This document shows, piece by piece, positions 56,236 through 64,000 of a DNA stretch of 64,000 nt. The position numbers and the translations under genes were made by a program. The notes under the pieces were generated by a model, which was given only the letters and a program-made list of their open reading frames with translations, did not search any database and was not told the DNA's origin. Every line of letters starts with the position of its first letter. Positions within the stretch are counted from its first letter, which is position 1. The DNA is from Schizophyllum amplum (Eukaryota > Basidiomycota > Agaricomycetes > Agaricales > Schizophyllaceae), in contig VDMD01000015.1 in assembly GCA_007026445.1 (NCBI GenBank), positions 496,001-560,000 on the forward strand. Direction: 5' to 3'.

Positions 56236-58321
56236 TCACTTCAAGTTCTCAAAGTCTGTGAGGTCCGCGAAAGCAGTTGCGTTGATGTCAACATTCGCTC
56301 CTTGACCGCGATCGACGTCCTCGGTTATCTCGATAACGGACTTCGCGCCCTTCGCGTCCGTGTCTGCGGCAGTCTCCTCTGCCTTCATCTTCGCCTGTAA
56401 TCTGTCACGGCGCCTGTTCTCCGTCATGAAGTAGATGCGAAGGAGCACGAATATCAAGACTTCGAGGCAGTTGCACACGAGCATGGAAGCTATGCCGAGT
56501 CTGTATTCTGGAGCGTCCTGAGAACGATAGAAGAATGGGCCTTCGTGAATTCATCAGCAAGGATGCAGGACAACACAGAGCATGAGCGCACCTCCGATAT
56601 TTCCGACACACGCCCCAAGCCAGATCATGGCACTGGCGATCTGCTTCTTCGTCTGACCGGCGACATTGCTGGTGATCAGGCTGACGCCCAGCACAAATGA
56701 TGCTTGGTAGGAGCCGGTAAGGTAGTAACAAATCAGGCGGGCGACATTGGCACTCTGAGGAGCGAATAGGAACCCAAGGGTCCCGGCAATGGTTGGTATC
56801 ATGAAGAGCATGCATACAAACGTTCGACTGTTCTTTGGTAGTCGATCATTGAGGAAAGCGCTGTAGAAGACGACGCATTCAATGCCTTGCATAATGAATT
56901 TCAATGGTTTGGTTCACGTACCCGAGACCAATGTAGATCATGACGAGCGCACCCTGGGGGATACCTAGGAGCGACGTCTCCAGAACGTCGAAACCAAGTC
57001 CGTTGAGGATAAGTGTGCTGAACTAGGTAACATTGTGAAGGTTAACAAATGCGGAAACATAACGAAGTCGGCAAAGCTCACGTTGCTAATGCCACCGTTG
57101 GGTATATTCCCCACGACACCGAGGAAGAAGAACATATACGTCTTTGGGTCCTTGAGGAATGCCTCCTTTGCTTGGTACCACTTGAACTGTTTGTTGTCAA
57201 TCCCCGTCTGATTTTTGCGCAGCCGCGCGACAGCCATCAGGCGCTCGTCCCGTGTGAGCCATTGGGACGTCACGGGCGAGTCAGGGAGAATGAAGTATAT
57301 CACGACGCCCCAGATGCTGCAGAGCGCCCCGACGATGAGAAACTCATATCTGCCACGCGCAATTTCGTTAGAGCGAATAAACGTTGTTTAGCCATATCCT
57401 CACCGCCAGCTAGAGAGCGCGCCGTTGATGTGCCCGATGCCGTACCCAAGCATTCCTCCACCCGCAACGCCGAGACCATTCGCTGCGTACCACGTCGAGA
57501 TGCGGGAAGGTTGCTCGGCACGCGTGTAGCTTGATACAGTGATCAACATAAAGGCGGGGTCTGCGATGGCTTCTGCAGCGCCGGAAAGAATGCGGAGGGC
57601 AGCCAAACCAGCGAAGTTTGTAACACCAGCCTGAGCCCTGCAGTCGAATGAGTAGATGAGACTGGCGAAAGACGTATAGACGTGCATGAGTAGAATTCCC
57701 CAGAGGAAGATATTTATAGCCAAGTACTTGGCCGGCGGTGACTTGAGCATGAGCATGTTTGTAGGTAGCGCCCAGATGAGCCAACCGAAATAGAAGATGG
57801 AGGAGAGCCAGCTGATCGAGAGCGACTTCAGATACGCACGCTATAGGTGTATGTCATGAACGCACCTGTATTCCGTCCCTTTGAGGTTCAAGTCATCCTT
57901 GATACCAAAGATGGCCGCATACGCTGCAAAGCGTGTTACTTCAGATCATGACAAGTGAGGGCGGCGAACGTACAAAGCGTAGTCTTGTCGATATACTGAA
58001 GAGAAGTTAGTGACAATGTTGATCCGGAGAGCGGGCTGAACTCACGTAAAACGCGTAGCACACTGAAAGGCTAGCTCGGCGTCAGTGCAGACTATGCGGA
58101 ACCCGAAGGAGCACGTACACAGGCAATATGGTCCAGTCGATCTTCCTCTTCAGCTTCTTCTCTTGCTCTTCGCTTATGGCATCATCGGATCCGTATTTCT
58201 CGAGTGCCTCCTCGTAAAAGTCGTCAAGCGGCTCCCTGTTCCAGAGTCGAGCCCGCGACCACGGCTTGCCGATAAGAACATCGTCGGACAAGGTCTGACG
58301 TGTCTGTTTGGGGTGGTCCAT
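56236..58321 (-). CDS. MFS permease, Dal5-like anion:cation symporter family
   Basis: Starts MDHPKQTRQTLSDDVLIGKP at 58321, with an acidic cytosolic head (EEALEKYGSDDAISEEQEKK-LKRKIDWTILP). About twelve membrane segments follow: YIDKTTLSYAAIFGIK, SSIFYFGWLIWALPTNMLML, YLAINIFLWGILLM, AALRILSGAAEAIADPAFML, WYAANGLGVAGGGMLGYGIG and FLIVGALCSIWGVVIYFILP. Then come DSPVTSQWLTRDERLMAVAR (the central loop signature of the family), FFFLGVVGNIPNGGISNFST, LLGIPQGALVMIYIGLG, NSRTFVCMLFMIPTIAGTLG, ITSNVAGQTKKQIASAMIWL and ASMLVCNCLEVLIFVLL. The long acidic tail ends ADLTDFENLK. Relatives carry allantoate, nicotinate, pantothenate and other organic anions, so the substrate is not predictable. Ten or so short introns. 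Confidence 0.85.
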
Positions 58322-58926
58322 CGCGGGAAAGTGGGTGGGCGACTCTACCGATCTTCACCGCCGGATAGATATAAGTAGGCGAGACATCCGTTAGAACATT
58401 CAGCGCTCCGGACCGAGGGCGCAGCTTCCCCGCGCCGGCATAAAGTGTTCTGCATGGTATGAACTGGTGAGAGGGTCAGCTGGACACTGTCGGTGCTGTC
58501 ATGAGCTCCCACTGGTGGGATCTAACCGCCCATGAGTGATGGCGAACCTGCGCAAGCGCCGGAGCTCCAAGCGAGCATGGGTTTTCCCCTGCAGTGGGGT
58601 TCAAACGTGCAGGTAAATACTGGTCATTAGGCGCCACCGCAAATGTCAAGTTGAAGGGCGGCAAAGTACTTACCATATTCCATCTGCCACTCGGAGTCAT
58701 CGGAGGATCACAGCACATTGTCGCAAATACAGTAATAAACGGAAATATTGATATAAGACCTGCGAGTATTCGACTTGAGCTATTGAGCTGCTTCCGCCTC
58801 GTTCGCATCAGAAAAGAAACATGAAAGAGAAAAGAACAAATGGGGCCGGAGGCAATATGCAACGGCAGAAGCCGAGCTCGACATCGCTCACGCTCGGCAT
58901 TCGCCGTGACTCATCTGAAGTCAAGC
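58322..58926. other. Divergent promoter region, no supported gene
   Basis: About 600 bp between the MFS permease (minus) and CUE3 (plus). A 128-codon minus-strand frame at 58476-58862 has no domain. Confidence 0.45.
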
Positions 58927-61255
58927 ATGACCTCCACCACTTCATCCAGTTTGCCCTCCTGGCCGTCTGAGAATGCCAGGAAGTCGCTCTCACCATCACA
59001 GCATGCCGCGCTCTATCAAAATGCTCTCACGGCAGTCGGCCATATCCTCGCTCTCCCTCATGATAAACGAGATGACGCATCAGTCACGCAATTCCTCTCA
59101 TCGTACGCCCGGGACGCAGCCTTACAACTCTTAGAAGGACTTGTATGGAGAACGGCTCCTTCGCGCGATACATTGCAGAAGGCGTTGAGGAGAAAAGTCC
59201 TTGCTCTCGCAGAAAGCTATGCCGTCACGCATGGCATCGACGCGCAGACGCTGCTGGATCTCGCAGTTGCCTACGGTTCAAATGCTTCCAAAATCCGCTC
59301 AACTGTTGCCGCTTCCATTCACTCCGATTTCTCATTGCTGTCTACACTCCGATCCGACTTCGTTCCCGTCTTCACATCTCTCCTCACGCCCGCCTCCGGC
59401 CTCTACGGGTTGAGGAAGATGGGCCACTGTCTACTCTGCCTGCTTCGCTCATCTCCTCCGGAGATGCAGCGCTGCTTCTCGCAGTCGAGGGACCTCATTG
59501 TTTCGATCGCACAGGCGTACAACCAGGTGCTCCCCTCTCTAGCGCAGAATTATGGCGGCCTGTCCGCAATCCGCATCGCCGCCGACAGGCAAATCGATGA
59601 GTGGGAGCGAATATGGCTGGAGACCAAGATTGCGCTGGTGGATATCTTCCATATCCTCGTGTCTAGGATGCTGGACGACCTATCATCGGCCAAGGGCAAT
59701 GCCCTCCGCTTCGAAGCTGAGCGCACCTTCGACATCGTCTTCAGCCTGGTCGAGGTTCCCGTGTCGTCATCGCCGTCCTCTATCCCTCCCACGCCATTTC
59801 TCAATCGACCGCTGCTGGCGGACTATCAGCAAAGCTACGACCTCGCCAAAGCAGTAGAGAATTCCATGCGCCACACTGCGGAGCGAGATGCGAGATTGGA
59901 TCTTTTGGAGTCGAGCTTGCGATCCTTCGAGACATCGGCTACAGATACCGGGGAAGAGAAACGCAAGGATCCCGGCGTACTCAAGATCCTGCTGCGATCT
60001 TCCGGGATGCCGCTCGGGATCGACACCCTCGGCAAGGGCTCTGCCGACAAGGGCAAAGCTCGCGCTGTCGAGGATCCCGAGTCGAGCGTTGTCCCTCAAC
60101 AACCTGCGGACCCGGAACTTGACCTGAAGGTGGTGCAGGTGCTGGATATCTTCCCGGACCACCCACCTGACTACGTCCGCGCGCTCCTCACACATGAGTC
60201 ATACCCATATAGAGGCAACCCGGAAAAGCTCATAGAGGCATTCCTCGAAGGCACCGCGCCTTCGGACGTGCAACTTCGGGCGTCTGCTCCGCAGGCCGCC
60301 TCCCGACCACCCGATGTCCAGTTCCTCGTGCAGGAGCGCCGTAATGCATTTGACGATGATGTGATGGAAACTGCGCAACTACGGGTCGGGAAGAAAAAGT
60401 GAGTTGCTTGCCGCTATTGAACCTGCGTATCTAACGGTCATATCCAGCGAAGACATATTGAGGGATCGCGCCGCCATTGATCAGATGAAAGCAGATATTT
60501 TGCGCCGAGCGGAGGCGATGGAGTTGGAGGAGTTGGAGGACGAAGAAGACATCGAGAAGGCAGCCGGCGCGTTCGAGGACGATCTCGAGGGCCTCAATCA
60601 AGTCAGAGTAGCAGGCGACGGCGAGGCAACTGATGACGAAGACGAAGAAACAGCAGCGCCCACGCCAGAAACCATATTGGAGCTTGCATATATCAAGGAC
60701 CCGAAGCTGTTCGAACGCGACGCACAGACACGGCGCAGCAAGCAGCGCGCAGAGCTCAAATCAAAAACAGGTAAGCGCATCGTGGATCATCCTTGGCCAT
60801 TACTCATGGAGTTGCAGGCTGGTCCGACGAACAAATTGAGGGATGGAAGATCATGCTCGAGCGGAATGTGAGTCATATGCATGCGTGAATCTATCGACAC
60901 TTACAAAGATTTTCTAGCCCAAGAAGGACAAGATCCTCGCCAAGCACGAGTTCTCAGGGAATCAGAACAGCATACCTCCACAAGCGGAAGGCTCGAGCTC
61001 TACCAACGGTGGCTCGCATAGAGGGGGAAGGGGCATAGGTGGCAGGGGAGGCGGAGGTCGCGGTCGCGGTCGCGGCGGCGGCGGAGGAGGCGGAGGAGGA
61101 GGCGGCGGATCAGGAGGGGAGGTGGTGGCTCAGGTGGGGGTGAAGGAGACGCGAAGACGGCCCGCGATAGAGCATGGAAAAACAAGAACAAATCCAGTCG
61201 TGCCACGCGCGGGCATGACAAGAAGATGGCTCGTATGGTTGGTCCGTCCAACTGA
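58927..61255 (+). CDS. CUE3: CUE-domain protein, Cue3/ASCC2 (RQT complex)
   Basis: Homologue of yeast Cue3 (Rqt3) and human ASCC2, the ubiquitin-binding subunit of the RQC-trigger complex that splits collided ribosomes. Exon 1 (58927-60398) encodes a long helical domain (LTAVGHILALPHDKRDDASV, ALQLLEGLVWRTAPSRDTLQ, GLYGLRKMGHCLLCLLRSSP, IDEWERIWLETKIALVDIFH). It also holds the CUE domain: LDLKVVQVLDIFPDHPPDYV, RALLTHESYPYRGNPEKLIE. Exon 2 starts at 60448 (EDILRDRAAIDQMKADILRR) and is acidic. Then comes TGWSDEQIEGWKIMLERN, another exon PKKDKILAKHEFSGNQNSIP and an RGG/poly-Gly stretch. The family end, RGHDKKMARMVGPSN, stops at 61255 but lies one frame off. One base (probably a G) is missing around 61105-61125. 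Confidence 0.9.
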
Positions 61256-61536
61256 GATTTATGTAGCGCAAAATTCGGGGCTGACCATATTATCTCAACT
61301 TGTCGTAACTTCTTCCTACTGCCTTAGCTTTCCTCGTTTTCCCAACCACCCAGTGCATCTTGGGTTTATCATACAGCACGTAGCCAAGAACGTTCATAAA
61401 TGTCACGTGCTTGTTCGATTTCATTGTCGTCGATCTCTCGGCGCCGCCGGTCCGGGCACACTTTGCAAATGATCTTTGATCGCTCTCAGTCATTTCGGAC
61501 TTCGCAGTTTCTCCCATCTCTCAGCTCCTTTTCGCG
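61256..61536. other. CUE3 3' region and ARG4 promoter
   Basis: About 280 bp, no coding sequence supported. Confidence 0.4.
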
Positions 61537-63296
<1,760 letters not shown>

Positions 63297-63677
63297 GTAG
63301 AGAATGAATACAACTGCTTGTAACTATATACCTGTGCAATACCTGTGAACTGCACGGGGATGAACCGTGGACGTCGGACGTCGGACTGGGCAACCCGTTT
63401 CAAACGGTTCGAGGCGGTACAAGGGCAGCACATGGCGATGTTGGAAGTTGGTGCACGTGCTTACGTAACCGTAACAGTCCGTGTCGCATTTCACGTCCGC
63501 CGCGTCGTGCACTTCACCCGCTCTCATCTGAAGCGCCCAGGTCAGGCTTAACGGGCAAGGTTTCCTGCAAAGCTCTGCTTATATTCGAGAGCCCACGGCG
63601 GTTCCTTTTATTGTAATCTCATTCCCACCGACGTCTGGTCCAGTCACCACTCTCCCGCACCCCACACCGAATTCACC
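63297..63677. other. Intergenic, promoter of syntaxin gene
   Basis: About 380 bp, no gene seen. A pyrimidine-rich stretch precedes the ATG at 63678. Confidence 0.4.
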
Positions 63678-64000
63678 ATGGCGAGAGACAGACTGGCTGC
63701 TATGCGGGTGCGCCAGTAAAATACCCGAGGCGCTCACCACCGCTCACGCTCAGCGACAGGCCCAGCAGCAGGGCGGGGGGTACAACACAAGCACGTACGT
63801 GGTCGTACCATATTTCGTTGCCCCGTCCTCTGGCTAATCTTGCGTTTCAGCAACTCGTATCCCACACAGGCAGCCGGCGGCTACGGTGGTGGAGGCGGCG
63901 GGGGCTACGGCCAGCCCCAGTATGGCGCACAGAACGACACGGGGTACGAAATGGCAGAGGTCAATGCCCCCGGCGGCGGCGGCGACAGCATGTCCGCGTT
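63678..64000 (+). CDS. Syntaxin, Sso1/2-like t-SNARE (5' part only)
   Basis: Cut by the window end. Exon 1 encodes MARDRLAAMR, typical of fungal plasma-membrane syntaxins of the Sso type. After an intron ending CACGCTCAG it continues RQAQQQGGGYNTS. A second intron (GTACGT..TTTCAG) leads to TNSYPTQAAGGYGGGGGGGY, GQPQYGAQNDTGYEMAEVNA and PGGGGDSMSA. The Gln/Gly/Tyr-rich head before the Habc domain and the YEMAEVN block match basidiomycete Sso homologues as I know them. The Habc bundle, SNARE motif and membrane anchor must lie beyond 64000. Sso syntaxins drive fusion of secretory vesicles at the plasma membrane. Confidence 0.75.

Noticed and set aside
58476..58862. 128-codon minus-strand open frame as a gene
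   Set aside because: It lies in the divergent promoter region and overlaps the 5' side of CUE3; composition is not protein-like.

Overview
The window is a gene-dense stretch of a basidiomycete nuclear genome, most likely an Agaricomycete. The evidence is many introns of about 45-60 bp with GT..AG borders, GC-rich coding sequence, genes on both strands 100-500 bp apart, nuclear tRNA genes with short anticodon-loop introns, and eukaryotic housekeeping proteins of fungal type. I see no operons, CRISPR arrays, bacterial genes or virus. Gene models were spliced by hand. Where exon lengths are given and sum to a multiple of three, the model is firm; elsewhere only the span is given.

Layout. 0.5-10.3 kb: secreted DUF1996 protein, a Ser/Thr kinase with a large insert, an Rlm1/MEF2-type MADS-box factor and an unknown 534-residue protein. 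10.3-12.5 kb: gene-poor, with an inverted duplication and a strong hairpin. 12.5-22.3 kb: EGD2 (NAC alpha), PRO3, ALG13, proteasomal RPT3, CBC2 (cap-binding CBP20), a double-RRM-like protein, tri-snRNP protein SNRNP27 and an unknown protein. 22.5-25.2 kb: cytosolic HSP90 with a TATA box and two perfect heat-shock elements. 26.3-35.9 kb: unknown protein, TSC1 (hamartin), a small ABM-like protein, a palindromic element, the exosome helicase MTR4 and tRNA-Ser(GCT). 36-49 kb: NmrA-like reductase, TRAPPII subunit TRS130/TRAPPC10, DEAD-box RRP3, tRNA-Asn(GTT), a 2-oxoglutarate oxygenase, TRM9, RFA3 and a membrane protein. 49.4-64 kb: an IST1-TBC fusion, GPI15 (PIG-H), ALG3, an MFS permease, CUE3/ASCC2, ARG4 and the start of an SSO-type syntaxin.

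Functional themes are RNA processing and ribosome quality control (CBC2, SNRNP27, MTR4, RRP3, TRM9, CUE3), protein homeostasis (EGD2, RPT3, HSP90), ER glycosylation and GPI synthesis (ALG13, ALG3, GPI15), membrane traffic (TRS130, IST1-TBC, syntaxin), TOR signalling (TSC1) and amino-acid synthesis (PRO3, ARG4). These are ordinary fungal neighbours, not a pathway cluster.

The most novel item is one 1271-codon reading frame joining an ESCRT-III-associated IST1 domain to a TBC (Rab-GAP) domain that lacks both catalytic fingers. A second, technical theme is a series of apparent single-base losses that break otherwise conserved proteins (RPT3, SNRNP27, the MADS factor, CUE3, the kinase, DUF1996). 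These look more like sequence errors than real mutations and should temper use of these gene models.
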